Shown: positions 47,320-59,624 of the stretch, in pieces | Layout of the letters: every line of letters starts with the position of its first letter | How positions within the stretch are numbered: the first letter of the stretch is position 1 | Translations under genes and position numbers: made by a program | The notes under the pieces: model-generated | What the model was told of the DNA's origin: nothing | Seen by the model: only the letters and a program-made list of their open reading frames with translations | Database searches by the model: none | Source of the DNA: Rhexocercosporidium sp. MPI-PUGE-AT-0058 | Taxonomy: Eukaryota > Ascomycota > Leotiomycetes > Helotiales | DNA: 64,000 nucleotides | Assembly: GCA_020746875.1 (NCBI GenBank) | Contig: JAGTJL010000015.1 | Span: 620,001 to 684,000, forward strand | Direction of reading: 5' to 3'

Positions 47320-49018
47320 CTATTCTTCGCAACCTTCCATCATTCCAAAGGGAGATTTAACGCTATCCCAACATCTTCCGTTACTACTCGTCATCTCCAC
47401 CTTGAACTTCTCCAGAAAGTCATCAAATTTCTTCCAATTCAACATCTTCAATACCGCAGCCCGTCGTTGCCCCTCTTCATCGGACTCCATGGCGTCTTCA
47501 AACGAATCAGATACTTCGAACTGCATGAATTCTGCCAGAGTCCAAGCCTGCTCCCGGCTCAAGTCCTTTTGATCTTTCCGGACCAAGATGACACTGCCAA
47601 CCTCACTTTGCCATTCCGGTGGGGCAAATCCCCACAAGTCAGAGTTCTTGGGATCGACAGTAAGGTTGAGGAAAGTTGCAGGCTGGTTGTCAAACCGTGT
47701 GTGGTCATTGGGATTCCAAGCGGGATTGGGGGGTTGTTTGTGTACGAGGAGCGGAAGTCCCATGATCTTGGACGCACCAGTTGGCTGCGAGTCCCAAATG
47801 GCATGATATTTAGGAACTTCCACTTCGGAGTACCTCTCCCATCTACCAGTTTGCTTCTTGTTGACACCGATGTCACCTTCGCACCTGATGAGGACACCCT
47901 TGACCTTTCGGCTCTTCTGATTTTCTGCCTCGTCTGTCAATTCCTGCTGCTCAGACACCGGATCATCATCCTTTGCCGTATGTGTGATGTGGGAGCGTTC
48001 GTCTCTAGGTTTGACCGCCATTCCGTAGAGAGACTGTAAGATTAACCAGTGTCAGTGTTACAATCATGAAGAACTCAGAATTGCCTGTCCCGCCCAGCTA
48101 GCTTCGAAAATCGTAGGCGTGAACTCGGGACATTAAACTGAGGGGAAGCAAAATTTGAGAACACTTACCAAGTAGTCGACTGCAGTCCTAAAGTCTACCA
48201 GACTCACATCTTGGAAGTCTTGATACGGTTCGGTTTCGCCGCCGACTTGTGTTGCCGACAATACGATAGGTGCAGTAGAATCGGTCTGAGAGGGGATGTT
48301 TTTGCTAACGAGCCCTTTGTAACTCATGACCAGAATGTTTCCTCTCCCTTGGTGACGAGACATACATTAGCCCCAACTTTGGCATATTCTCTGGTACTTG
48401 GGACATGTTTTAGAGGAAGAAAGTATAACTGTCCAGATACAGAAAGAAGGGGCTTGTGATTACCTACAGTCATAAGGCAGCTCCCAGTTCGTCAGCGCGA
48501 GCGCGGCTTGGTTGGGTTTACTTCCATCATTCAGCCAATTGTCTCTGGCATACAGAACGACTGTGTGATCTAGCGTGTATCCCCTAACTTTGTTCCTCGC
48601 AATGTTGAAGCTCCCCACTGATTGAGGGATCGGGTCATCCAACAGGTGATGGATAATAACTTCATCGTGAGTGTTAGATAAATTGGGCTTTGGTGCTTGC
48701 CTATATGGCACCCAGACGAGTCTCGGTTCTGGGCTGTCCGCTGATAGCAAGATGCCGAGCTTTGCTGGTGTCTGAGGTCGAGGAGAGCTTTCCAATAGCT
48801 TCGATAGCTTCTTGCAAAGTGTCTTGTGTAAGGGCCACTAAGATGTAATCAGGGTCGAGGTGCATCAAGCAGATACGGAAGGGAGAGGCATGTGTTCGTG
48901 GCCAGAATAGACCTACATCAATAGCCTGACATGCTTTGGAGCAGTAGGCAGAGGACGTGCAAACTGCACAGATTTGAGCATTGATTTTATCACAAATCGC
49001 ACATTTTACGGGTTCCAT
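47320..49018 (-). CDS. MYND-type zinc finger protein, 454 aa
   Basis: Four exons: 48917-49018, 48468-48837, 48169-48347 and 47320-48033. Introns are 79, 120 and 135 bp. The MYND finger is at the very start and is split by the first intron. Its ligands are Cys6, 9, 17, 20, 26, 30, His38 and Cys42 (CAICDK...CAVC...YCSKACQAID then WPLHKTLC). The second splice must use donor ACT/GTAGGT to give PYDWRGNILVMS. The rest is a fungal-specific region (VWVPYRQAP, HHLLDDPIPQS, LPLLVHKQPPNPAW, NQPATFLNL) with no SET domain, so it is not an SMYD methyltransferase. It probably works through protein-protein contacts. It shares a 206-bp promoter with the divergent reductase at 49225. Confidence 0.9.
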
Positions 49019-49224
49019 ATTTCCTGAGGATCCTGTTCAGCCAAGAGGTTTGTTGTTGCTGGTTTGTAGTTATGAGGAGTGGAAGAGGATCTGTTTGGAA
49101 TGGAGAGGACATGAGCAAACACGCTAGTGCAGCACGATGCCACGTGATGGCTCCCACCTTTGCCAGACAATGATCGAGCCGTACCACGAAAGAACATACA
49201 ATTTTGTGTAACGGGATACAGAAA
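49019..49224. promoter_or_regulatory. Divergent promoter, MYND gene / ketopantoate-reductase-like gene
   Basis: Only 206 bp separate the two opposite ATGs. A CACGTG palindrome lies at 49141-49146, slightly nearer the reductase. Co-regulation is plausible but inferred. Confidence 0.6.
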
Positions 49225-50199
49225 ATGGCTTCGAATACAAGGGTGCTGATCTTTGGCACTGGCAGTATTGGTGCGACATATGCTTTCGTCCTTTCTCGAG
49301 CTGTACCAGAATCAAATATCGTCACAGTCTGCAGATCAAACTACGATTCGGCCTCCAAAGATGGCTTCACGATAAACTCCTCCATCTGGGGAGAGAATCA
49401 AAAAGTCCGACCTGTTATCGTACGCTCTGTCGATGAAGCTGCTACAACTGATCCTGCTCCCTTCGACTACGTTTTGGTCTGCTCGAAAGCATTACCTACC
49501 ATTCCGTCAACCGCCGAAATGATCAGGCCCGCCGTCTCGCCCAATACGAAGATCGTTCTGATACAGAACGGAATTGCTATCGAAGAGCCTTACGCCAGAC
49601 TGTATCCGAGCAATCCGTTACTTAGCACAATTGTATATATGCCAGTATCTCAAACCAGTCCAGGAGTCATTCTGCATAAAGAAGTCGAGTTGCTTCATAT
49701 CGGCTCTTATCCTGCATCATCAAGCATAGAGCCGGCAAAGGAGTTTGCAAATCTTATCAAAGCAGGTGGCGGTACTGCTGAAGTTCACCAAGATGTCCAG
49801 TTTGAGCGATGGTCCAAGCTGTTGGTCAACGCTTCGTGGAATCCAATGTGTGCTCTCTCACGTTCACCAGACGCCCAGCTTTTGAAGTCAAGTCCTGAGG
49901 CAAAAGACCTGGTTCGAGATGTGATGCTGGAGATTGCAGCTGTTGCAAGTTCATGCGGCTACAAGACCATCAATTCTGCTCTTGTTGAGTTTCAACTTGG
50001 GAGAGCAACAATTCGTGAGCTCCCAGGTGTGGCGCCGAGTATGCTAGCAGATGCACTTGCTGGAAGGAATATGGAAGTGGAGGCGATTGTAGGCAATGTC
50101 TTGAAGGTTGGCAAAGAACATGGAGTGGTGACTCCTATGTTGAGAGCCATTTATGTACTGGCAACCGCTTTGAACGGTAGCTTCGGCTATGGATCATGA
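49225..50199 (+). CDS. 2-dehydropantoate 2-reductase (ApbA/PanE family), 324 aa
   Basis: Single exon from ATG 49225 (MASNTRVLIFGTGSIGATYA). The Rossmann motif GTGSIGA is at residues 11-17. SKALPT carries the Lys expected in the ApbA N-terminal domain, followed by IVLIQNGIAIEEP, the NG motif of the family. In the C-terminal ApbA_C domain, the segment FERWSKLLVNASWNPMCAL matches the catalytic Lys and substrate-binding Asn region. The family makes pantoate for coenzyme A synthesis, but fungi usually carry several paralogues of unknown substrate, so the pathway is uncertain. No signal peptide is seen; likely cytosolic. Confidence 0.92.
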   Translation: MASNTRVLIFGTGSIGATYAFVLSRAVPESNIVTVCRSNYDSASKDGFTINSSIWGENQKVRPVIVRSVDEAATTDPAPFDYVLVCSKALPTIPSTAEMIRPAVSPNTKIVLIQNGIAIEEPYARLYPSNPLLSTIVYMPVSQTSPGVILHKEVELLHIGSYPASSSIEPAKEFANLIKAGGGTAEVHQDVQFERWSKLLVNASWNPMCALSRSPDAQLLKSSPEAKDLVRDVMLEIAAVASSCGYKTINSALVEFQLGRATIRELPGVAPSMLADALAGRNMEVEAIVGNVLKVGKEHGVVTPMLRAIYVLATALNGSFGYGS

Positions 50200-51000
50200 G
50201 CCAGGACTGAGTGACGAGTGAGTGTGATGGTCAATTTCAGACATCGGCAGGTCTCAATACTTTGACCGTTGACTCTGGAGATAGAAGCACTGAAGAGAGT
50301 TCACATTCCCTGTGAGACCGCTGAGCAGATAGTTGATGGATTATTGTGAGTCTCTCATGCGAGTTAGAAAATACAACTGGTCCGATCACCTGATGTCAAG
50401 TACATGAACAACATACTACTTGATTTGCTATGGTGCTTGCTAAAATCCACCATGTACTTGCATACACGTAATGATGTGGAGCGAACGCGTCGGATTCCAT
50501 AGACCTTAACGCATTTCACCCTGGTCTCGGATGTCCAGTCCCCTCACTGTCACTTTCAACATGTCGAATATCCCATTCAAAATTTGTTCATTGATTGAGG
50601 TTATTTCTAATTCAGTTCCGTTCGATGTTTTCAAAGATTAGGTGGTTGTGAGTGTCCACTGAACGCATGATACTCTCGCAAGATTGTTCACTGGACCTTG
50701 AAATTTCTCTCGGAACATCTCAGAAGTGACAACTTTCGTTTTCTTTTTGTGAATAGAAAGTTTTGGACAATTTTGTAGCCATATCTCGCAGGGCGGACGG
50801 CAACCGCAAACCCGAGAAAGTTTCCGATCTCATCACCAAAGCTAGCATGGCAGCACATTTAAAAGGGTTGATCAGCAGAAGTATCCGGAACCTCCACATG
50901 ATTGTCGTCGTAGACCTTTCTCAGATCTTGCCCTTGACAAGGCGTGTATCGACTACTTTGAGCCATTTTTGGGCAACATGTCATTACTAGAGACTCTCAC
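50200..51000. other. Spacer downstream of the reductase
   Basis: No recognised gene. A 75-codon frame at 50763-50990 may be decayed upstream sequence of the F-box-like relic to the right, but it has no diagnostic motif. Confidence 0.4.
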
Positions 51001-51558
51001 TTGATCTGGTCGGATATAAAACACACTGAGTGTACAGAAGCCGAATATTTGACTGGGTACGTGTGGCATTCCGTGTTGATGGGCAACCATGGGCCAAAAC
51101 TCACAGCCCTTAGATTGCAGGACTTCCGTATTCCGACAAGCTGTTGGGCAAGTTCATTATCAGGCACTTACTTGTCTTCACTCCGAAATGTACATCTTGT
51201 GGGTTGCTTCCTGGGGAATTCGGATATCGATGATGGGTGCTCCTGGTATACATCATATCCTAAGGACAACTATCGAGACATGCTGGAAAGCCTGAGAGGC
51301 AAAATTGAGCTCGGTGTATTACAGGTACACTTCACACGTAAGATTCATATATAAACGATGCAATCTGCGAGCGATATGAGAAAAGCCTTTGCCGGATCTG
51401 GGAGCTAGCCGACGTCGACTGGAAGGATGCTCGAATGGGGTCGAAGAATATCAACACCTATGTGTCCAAGGAGAATTATCTGCTCAACTGCTTTCTTCAT
51501 GGTCGTTGCAGTTGGCCGATGGTCCACGATAATCTAAACCTTTTCTGGGACTCCTGAT
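51001..51558 (+). pseudogene. Relic F-box/leucine-rich-repeat-like protein, C-terminal part
   Basis: One frame (51001-51354) has WHSVLMGNHGPKLTALRLQDF and SSLRNVHLVGCFLGN, the leucine-rich pattern seen in the C-terminal half of fungal F-box proteins. It ends at TAA 51352. Shifted by one base, a second frame runs 51351-51558 (INDAICERYEKSL, WELADVDWKD, NYLLNCFLHGRCSWP) and stops at a natural-looking end. An F-box itself is not visible. The break plus the missing N-terminus suggest a pseudogene. Assignment rests on pattern only. Confidence 0.5.
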
Positions 51559-52719
51559 TTGCTACCTCTTCGACGAAGAGACCAGAATGGGCCGAGCCAG
51601 TGGTTGAGGTATCTGGAGAGGAGCATGATTCGACGCGGCCTCTGAGTAGGCTTTAGCGTGTCCAATACAACCAGTACGTCTATGATAATGTCCTGATGAA
51701 GAGTGGTAGTACCCGGGTGGTAAATATTTACACTGTAAACTGATTTGCTAGATATGTGCATGAATTTGAGTTAAAAATAGGAATCACGTTTTCTGAGTGA
51801 ATCTCAAGTCATTTTCCATTTCACAGTATTCGGATTCCCTCCCCACTCCCTGTTGATGCAAGATAAGTCAGAGTAGAAGCTAAATAAATATGCATCAGCC
51901 TCTGAAGTTGTTGAACTCACATCTCCCACCCGTCTCGCACCACGCCTACATCTCAAAAATGTGCGTCAACCTCATATCTAAAACTAGTGTAAACTCATGA
52001 CTCAACACTTAAAACCTACAATGACCTAGAGCACCCTCCGATACAGGTCAACCAGGATGTAATTAGGTCATTATCCTCGCCAAAACCATAAGCGCTAGAT
52101 CTAAAACGAACGCTAGAATAGCACAGCATAGAAGTACGTCCCAAGTTTGACTTTCCAAGTTTCCAGCCTTGAAAAGCTAATCTAGTTTCTTCTAGAGTTT
52201 TTTTCTTTCCTTTCTAGTTTTTTCTCTCTAGTCTTTCCTTCCCCGCTAGACTTAGATTTCTGCTAAGTAAGGTTACCAAGGTTGTAGATTGTGTGGTTTA
52301 TGTTGCGTCCAGTTCTAGGCTTGAGGTGTAGATGTAGCTGTTCTCAGTGCCAAGGATGTTATATTCCTACTATGGTCTGCAGCCTAGAACAATCACCCGT
52401 GTAGCTTTCGGAATATTCACAGAGCAAGTTTCTAGTTGGGTCACTGTGATGAATTTGTAGCATAGCTCTAAAGTAAGAATATTTCGAGCCTTGGGAAATC
52501 ATGGAAGGCTCTTGGCTCTTGAGAGAAGCTAATTAATAGAATGCCTGGTGGTAGTAAACTAAGAAGTTCTCATCTGAATTATATACTCATATCCACGTTC
52601 TGGCAACCGAAAGAAGCACGCACGCAGGCTCTAGAAAGGGCAAAAAGGTATCACAAGCCAAAGAGTCAATGTGCATCCCACCATTTTATTACTGATGCCG
52701 GTATGCCAAGTTATGGAAA
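51559..52719. other. AT-rich spacer, YPP1 3' side
   Basis: AT-rich with T-runs; no gene, RNA or repeat supported. The right end is the 3' flank of YPP1. Confidence 0.4.
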
Positions 52720-55700
52720 TCACAAAACGTAGCCTCCACCACCTGCGACGGTCCAGTCTCTGACCCCCCTCGCCTCTTCAAGCTCGACGCACCACCAGAG
52801 GACTTCTCGGGCTTTGTCGGGTTGATTACCTTCTTCGTAGGCTCGGGAGAGAGCGAACCATGCTTCGCTGTTGTTCCACCCTGTGCCGAGTCTGGTGAGT
52901 GTGCTGAGTAGACCGTATGCTCTGTCGCGTGCTGCAAGGCGGTCTAGTAGCGCGGTGGAGGATTCCTTGTAGCTCGGCTGAAGCCCAGATGAGATGGAAT
53001 CGGGAGTCGCGGTTGGTTCTCGTGGGCCACCAGTTGTGGTAACTGAAGGCTTCGCTGTTGAAAGGCCGAGGGGCCCGTGTGGAATAATGGGAACTGTGGA
53101 AGTCTGTTTATGAGGAGCTGGTTGTGTACCCAGAGGGGTTACTGATGAGGTATTGAGAGTTGACGCTGAAGGTGTGCTGATGGGTCCTGGGAGAACGAGA
53201 CTTGGGACTGCAGGTGGTGGGAGGAGAACTTCAGAGTAGATATCAAGGAGAATGTTGGACAGGCCGACAATTGCAGATGGGTGGTTTGGGAAGTGTGTAA
53301 GAGCTGATTCGAAATGCGCAAGTGCGCTGTGAGGTGTAGCTTCGACCAGTGAAAGATAGCCACGCTGGGATGATTTAGCAGAGATTCCTCAGATAGTTTA
53401 AATTGACCTTACCTCGGAGAAGACATCACCCCATAACTGCTGCACCGTTTTCCCACCTCCCCATCCGGCATTATTGATTGAGACAGTTCCTGTAGTATCC
53501 TTAGACACATCAACTTCAGCACTCCGGACTAGCTTCTCAGCTTCCTCAAGAGCCCCTTTCGCATCTTCGTACATTATCGCGCGTCGATAGAATCCACTGA
53601 TGAGCAGCCAGACTTTGACCAAGATTGCAGTTCTGCGCCTTCTCTCTTGATCCTTCGGGAAGCGAGTCACTGGAGTTGTTGAGGATGAATACGGTGATAT
53701 ATGTGGGAGGCGATTGTCTTGCGCGAGTCCTGGGTTTGCGTGAGCTGCTTTAAGTGAGGGTTCCCTATGTGCCATTTGCTGAGATTTTGGGAGTAGCGGT
53801 TTGGGAAGTGAGGATTGGAGCGAGTTCTTGGTTGAGCTCGCGACTCCGACTTTCTCGTTCTCCTGATCATCATGAAGCCACTGCTTTCGAGTTTCGGTGT
53901 CCGAGGGAGGGGTAAAGAAGGTGTCTCCATCCACAGTTGTGGCATTATGCCCTTCGGATGCCTTCTCACCACTGTTGTTCCGTTTTCGGCCAGTACTGAC
54001 ACTCCTACTTCTACTAGTACCATTGTTCTTCAGAACGCTTTCACTTCGTTTCTGTAGCTTTTCATGATGACGGTGCGAGGAGTGCTGCTTCGCTGCGCTG
54101 CCATTCTCATTCGTGACTTGGATTGTTGGGGCCACTGTACTAGCTACGGTCTGCGTGGTTTGCGGTCTTGGTGGAGACACTGGATCCTCATCGATTGTCC
54201 CTGCGCTTGTGTGTGTCTTCCGAACAGAACGGCCTGTTCGTCCAAATATACTACCTCGCACACTCTTGATCGTTCCAGCAGAGCTTTTAGGAGCCACTGC
54301 CAATGCCGTACTGGGTGCTGCTAGGGGAGCCGAATCCTTCAGGGGATCACCAAAGAGTCGAGTAAAGAGACTCAGAAGCTCGTCACTAGCATTTACTGCA
54401 ACTTCTGGCCCCTCAAGCACTTCGATAATGGCGAGTTGCGTCATTTTGACCTCAAGCACGCTCTCTTTTTCGAAATCATCCATGTCGTCAACAACTCCCT
54501 GCTTTCTGGCAGTGGCCTTTTCGTTCAAATGAGCGCTCCTGTAGGCACCATTGAGATCCGCCTCGCCAAAGAGATACTTGGGATCCTGGAATTGCTCGAA
54601 TGCTCCTTCGCACGACCTTGCAGCAGTCGTAAACTCTTGACGAGCACTGAGTAACAAAGCCATGAGATGCCACAAGGGTATCAGTGATCGCTCTCTGGCA
54701 AAACGTCCTGGAAGTGGGCCTAAACCATTGGTCGTAGTAGTTGATGATCGAGGTAGCAATCCCGTCTTGACCACTTCAATCGCAGCAGGGAGCTCTCTCC
54801 GTTCTGCGAGAAGTGTCCCCAGTGCGAACAAGGTCTCCACGTCCCCTGCACTTTCAAACTGTGGCAATAGGGCCTTGCGGAAGCACTTGATTGCATGAAG
54901 TTGGATATCTGACCGGGATGATGCTTCATAGGTCAATCGCGCCCATTGCGCGTGAGCGATACCGATGGAACGCCAAGCCAAAGCGAATATCCTAGGTGCA
55001 ATCACACAGTCCAAGTCTGTCGAGCCCTTATTTTCAAGAAGATGGCCGTTCCCGTGCCGTTGATCGACTGGATGATGCTTATCCAGCCAACCTTCGAAGA
55101 ACTGGCCAAGTTCTCTCGCCTTCTCCGCACCTTCTAGTGAGCCATACCGGCACAGTGCCTTGATGCAATCAGAAGCTGCAATTAAAACAGTCTCATCATC
55201 ATCAAGACCATGCTCCAGTTCACCTGTCTTCTCAACCCGAGCCTTGCCTTTCTTGACAATGTCCAGATAAGTGTCGAAAGCCTTGAAAGCCAGGTCGAAC
55301 TCTGCCACGGCCAGATGGACTGTGAATAAATGTCGTAAGATTGGCGTCGAATGGAATGTCTTGGTCGCCGCCCGATACAAGACGTCCAAAACACCTCTAC
55401 TAACAGCTTCCGCCCCTCCCTCGCCAAGGTCTTGTTCTTTCCAACCGCTACCACACAGGATGCGCCAGTTCTGCATGGCAATTTCTACAAAGGATTCGAC
55501 TTCCTCACTGGCCTCTTCTGCCTTCGGGAATTGGACCTCACTCAGCAATAAAGTCTCATATCTCGCCTCCACCCGTTTCAACTCTGCTCGTTGTTGAAGT
55601 CTTGTTGAAGTCTCGGCATAGGCTGTTGTAAGGGATGTGGTGGGAAATGGCAGATTTTGCATGAGAACGTCCGAAAGCGTGATGTAGTATTCCTTCCATA

Positions 55701-56640
55701 CGTGACGCCGTGAGACTTCCGCATGGAACGCTCTCCCTCCCGTAGGCGTTGATGTCTGCGTATCCCAAAATTTCGCCCATGCCCTAAATGCAGACAGAGT
55801 CTCAGTCTCGAGTATGGATGAAATCTTTGACTTGATTGCTCGGCTCGAAAGTATGCAAAACCCGGTCAAGTACAGCTCAGTCCACGTCTTGAGTTCCCTT
55901 GATTGCTTTGGACTAGAAAATGCGCTCGATAGTATTGGTAGTCCCGATTCGAAAGTTTCCACGGCATCTGTCACAGCTCCAGCCCTCCCTTGTGATTGAC
56001 CCTTGATGTATAAGGCCTTGAGAGCACATACTTTCGTCCATTCCGCAGATTCATTGCTTGTGCCATCGAGTGGCGAGAATTCCTCCTCAATGCTCTTTGG
56101 CAATCGTGCTGCAGCTAAGGATGGCTCACCTAACTGCCAGTGTATCCAGCCCAAGCAAACTTGTGCCTGAAACTCGTCCTCGATATAGGTCCCCTCCTTC
56201 TCAATGGCTTCTAGCAGTAGGGGTATGTATCGAGAAATGGGCGAAGATTGCAAGGTAGTTGTGGTTGCCGTACTGTTGGCCGTCTTAGCAGTGCCTGGTC
56301 TGGCGGTGCCAGGTCGATTCTGGGAGGCTTGAGAAACAGCATGTTCGGCTTCGGCGGTCAATACGAGACCTGTTCCAGGTCGTCAGTCTCCCTGCGGAAT
56401 GTGTTCCAATATGCAGCTGGTATGGGCAGTATATTGGAATACCGTGTTCAAGTGGAACGTACATGTCCTCTGCGGCGCGTGCTTCTTGACTTTCCTTACT
56501 AGCTCTGGGACTGCATCCCAATTGCCTTCGCAGCGAGCCTCGTCCAGCTGCTGGATGTACTGGGCCGCCTTGGTTTGTTCACGCTAGCAATTATCTTCAG
56601 TACATGCATCGCGAGAGGAAGTAACAGAACGCACGCTCAT
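52720..56640 (-). CDS. YPP1: YPP1/TTC7-type TPR scaffold (PI4-kinase complex), 1242 aa
   Basis: Four exons: 56635-56640 (only ATG AGC), 56463-56583, 53413-56369 and 52720-53364. Introns are 51, 93 and 48 bp. The splices give MSREQTKAAQYIQQLDEARCEGNW, then APQRTCLVLTAEAEHAV, and finally VFSERGYLSLVEATPHSAL, all in phase. Helical repeats span the protein: QVCLGWIHWQLGEPSLAA near residue 90, LAWRSIGIAHAQWARL mid-protein, and C-terminal TPR pairs (ALAHFESALTHFPNHPSAIVGLS, SEAWFALSRAYEEGNQPDKA). About 250 disordered Ser/Arg-rich residues lie between. Ypp1/TTC7 holds the Stt4 PI4-kinase at the plasma membrane together with Efr3, supplying PI4P. Filamentous-fungal orthologues are often named filamentation protein. 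Head-to-head with RIX1. Confidence 0.93.
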
Positions 56641-57373
56641 TGTTGGGACTGTTGTGTTCCCCACTGGTTCTAGATGCGCGCAGTCCGTATAGCATCATAG
56701 ATCAGCAAAGACATGTTCGCATGGTGCCAGAGATTGTAAGAAATGGTGCTTGGATCGAGTAGAAGTAATGTTGCAGAAGAGGCACAGTTGAACGACACAG
56801 TGAACGTGTTGGATTTGGCTGGTCTGGGACGATTACGATTCCTTGGTGACGATGGTACAGTAGTAGGAAGCAGGCATTGGCTGTGCCCAAGAGCCCAGGA
56901 ATTCAGGAGATAACCAGCCAATGATAGCTGAGTACTAGCCTCGCCTGTTCAAACCACAGCCTCGCGAAAATTTCACACGACATATTTTGTTACCAGAAAT
57001 GCACCTCCAAAAACCATCGATTTCTCCGTAAACAGTCTACGGATTTGATCTTGGACAGACCTCTCCCTTGGTTCGCACGGGGATCTCTTAAGAAGCTGTT
57101 ATACCTCGACGGCTAGACATTCAAGAACTGGTCTCCTTTACCCAACCTCCGCATCAGACCAAATTTCAAGGCTGTCATCTACCAATCCAGTCCATTCTAC
57201 CATTTAATCCAATTGATATCGATTGGGCTTAAGGCATGAGAACATTCGGAAACTAGGGTTAGCGGTCCGTTCAGAATCATCTTTGTCTTTCATGCCATTG
57301 ACATTTCCACAGTCTAGACCTCAAGAGCACACAATCCAAAAGATATTAAACCAGTCTTTCCCCTTTCGCCGTG
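56641..57373. promoter_or_regulatory. Divergent promoter, YPP1 / RIX1
   Basis: 733 bp between opposite ATGs. No CACGTG box is seen here, unlike the NOP16, PRO3 and MYND/reductase promoters. Short frames within it are not genes. Confidence 0.5.
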
Positions 57374-59624
57374 ATGTCTCTTCCACCTGAGCTAAGGGTT
57401 TTGTGCTTCAAACTCTCCTCTACTTCGCCTTCAGATCTTCCACGCCTGACTCCAACTCTTCTCCGCCATGTGTCTTGCTGCCAAGCTCCTCTTTCCAGCT
57501 CTGCTGGCAATGCAGCACAGGCAGATGCATCCGCCTCTTCTGTACTCGTGCACAAGCTGAAGACTCAGCTATCGACTTTGCTCAATGGGAAGAGCCCCGA
57601 GGGAAGGTTCACCGCAGTCGTTCTAATCAAGGCCGTGGTCGAGGTGGGAGGATGGGAAATTTTGCACGGCGTCGAGTCGTGGGTTCGAGGATTATTGTCG
57701 ATTCTAGGAGTAAGGAGTAATGCAAGTCATTGTCATATATCTTTGCTAATTGTGAGGGCAGAAACCAGATGCAGCTGCTGTGAAGGAGCTGTGTGTCATG
57801 ACACTCACCAAGATCTACTCCATGACCCAGCAGTACCAGACCCTTGTCAGGGAGATCACTACGCCTACCTTACCGACATTTGTGACATCTTGTCTGAACT
57901 TGATTTCGACCTCGTCGAAAAAGGTCTCGGCAGGACCAGCGTCGCTGGAGGAGGTTGTCTTTCAGTCGTTTGCAATGCTTGTGCCACGTCATACTGCCAT
58001 TTTCCGTCCATTTGTATCGCAAATTCGCGTTGCTGTTCGTCCCTTTCTTGCACCAACTTCTTCAGATGGGTTCTTCACGTCGTCGTCGCTGAGGAACAGT
58101 GCCCGGCGACTCTCCGTAATTCTTCACCAAACCGCTGCCAAAAACACCAGCGGCGAGGAGTGGGGTAAAGCTGTGCGTGGGCTTATCAAAGATATCCACA
58201 TGACGGCTGACCATGTATTCCGCGCCGTCGTCGAAGATTGGGAATCCTCTGCTGGTTATATCGGGGAAGCTGTCGATGTCAATCTGGAGCTGCACGGTGG
58301 CTCCACGACCGGCGAAGACTTGCCCTTGTGGATTGGCATTCATGCTGGCGTCGAGCGCTTGACCGGCAGACTTGAGCTGTTAGCAGAATACCTCAAGGTC
58401 GAGACAGCCGTGCCTGTCGCTGTTCCTTTGGGCTCGATCATGGATATGGTTACTAGAATGTTGTCGATTGCCATCCCGTCGCCTTCATCGTCAGCTGCAA
58501 AGAGCGAGGCTCGTCTCCATCCTGCAATTGATCGTGATGAACGAGATGGGCTTTGGGTTGGCATGCCTCAAATATATGTCGCTGCCTTGCAACTCGTCGA
58601 TGCAATCTCAGCCAGGCTGGAGGCCAACTTCTTACCTCTGGCGCAAGAAAGCTTTGACCAGTTGGCGTGGGTGTTCGAATATGGCAAGCACAGTCCAGAG
58701 TTTCGCTTAATCGCCTATGTCGTTGCTGCCCAGGTTCTGTTCTACGTTGGGCAGAGTTTCAACCAGTTGCAATGCGACAAGCTTACTAGCATCTACCAAG
58801 CATGTTGTAAAGATCTGCAAGAGGCTCATACAAACTCTATCGACATTGCTGCCGTTGACGATGCTGGATCAAAGACCCAAGGCAATCGCAACACTGAGGC
58901 ATTCTTACGGAGCAAGGTCACGGTACCAACGGAACACCACATTGCCGATCCTGCTCTCAATGATGCTGCACGGAAATTATTACCTATGTTCCTATCCCAT
59001 CTACCTCAACAATACCTCAAGCTGGCTACGCGATCTCTGGTTGACCGGACTGCTATCCTGACTCACAATAAAGACGCCATGTTAGCCAGTGTGTTGAACC
59101 CAATGTTCGCCAACAATGGAGCCGCTCTTCCTAGCATTCTTCCACACCTATCCAGAGATTTCGGACATGACGCTATCGTGGAAATTTTGCTACGCCCACG
59201 CATGCCGCTCGTTCCTTCCACCGCTACACGCACAATCAACAATGAAGCTGTTGATGGGGAATCTGAAGATGAAGATATGGAATTGAATCCTGAGTCTACT
59301 TTACCTCCAGATAATAATACATCAACATTTGCCCCTATTCATCAAGACCCTTTCGCTGTCGCCCCGCAACCTAGCTTCGGTTCTTCTACCGACACACCTC
59401 AACACACCCTCCTACATCACTCAACCTTCGGCACCGACAATGCAACGGGAGCTATTCCATCCATGAATGGCAACTTCCTTGACGCTAAGGAATCTTCTGG
59501 TGGTTCACGGCCTCATCATGATCAACCAGATGATCCCATGGCCCAAGATGACGATGATTCTGATGACGAGAGTGTTCATCTGACGATGCAATTAGACTCC
59601 GACTCTGACGATGATAACGAGTAG
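57374..59624 (+). CDS. RIX1: Pre-rRNA-processing protein RIX1, 732 aa
   Basis: Two exons: 57374-57709 and 57762-59624, with a 52-bp intron. The ATG at 57374 is in the context GTGATGTCTC and gives MSLPPELRVLCFKLSS. The splice yields LLSILGKPDAAAVKELCVMTLTKIY, the conserved RIX1 helical-repeat region. Helical ARM-like repeats fill residues 1-480 (GRFTAVVLIKAVVEVGGW, FRPFVSQIRVAVRPFL, LNDAARKLLPMFLSHLPQQYL). The last 130 residues are acidic and disordered, ending in Asp/Ser/Glu runs. Rix1, with Ipi1 and Ipi3, forms the complex that processes ITS2 and recruits Rea1 to pre-60S particles in the nucleoplasm. Length and layout match the fungal family. Confidence 0.94.
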
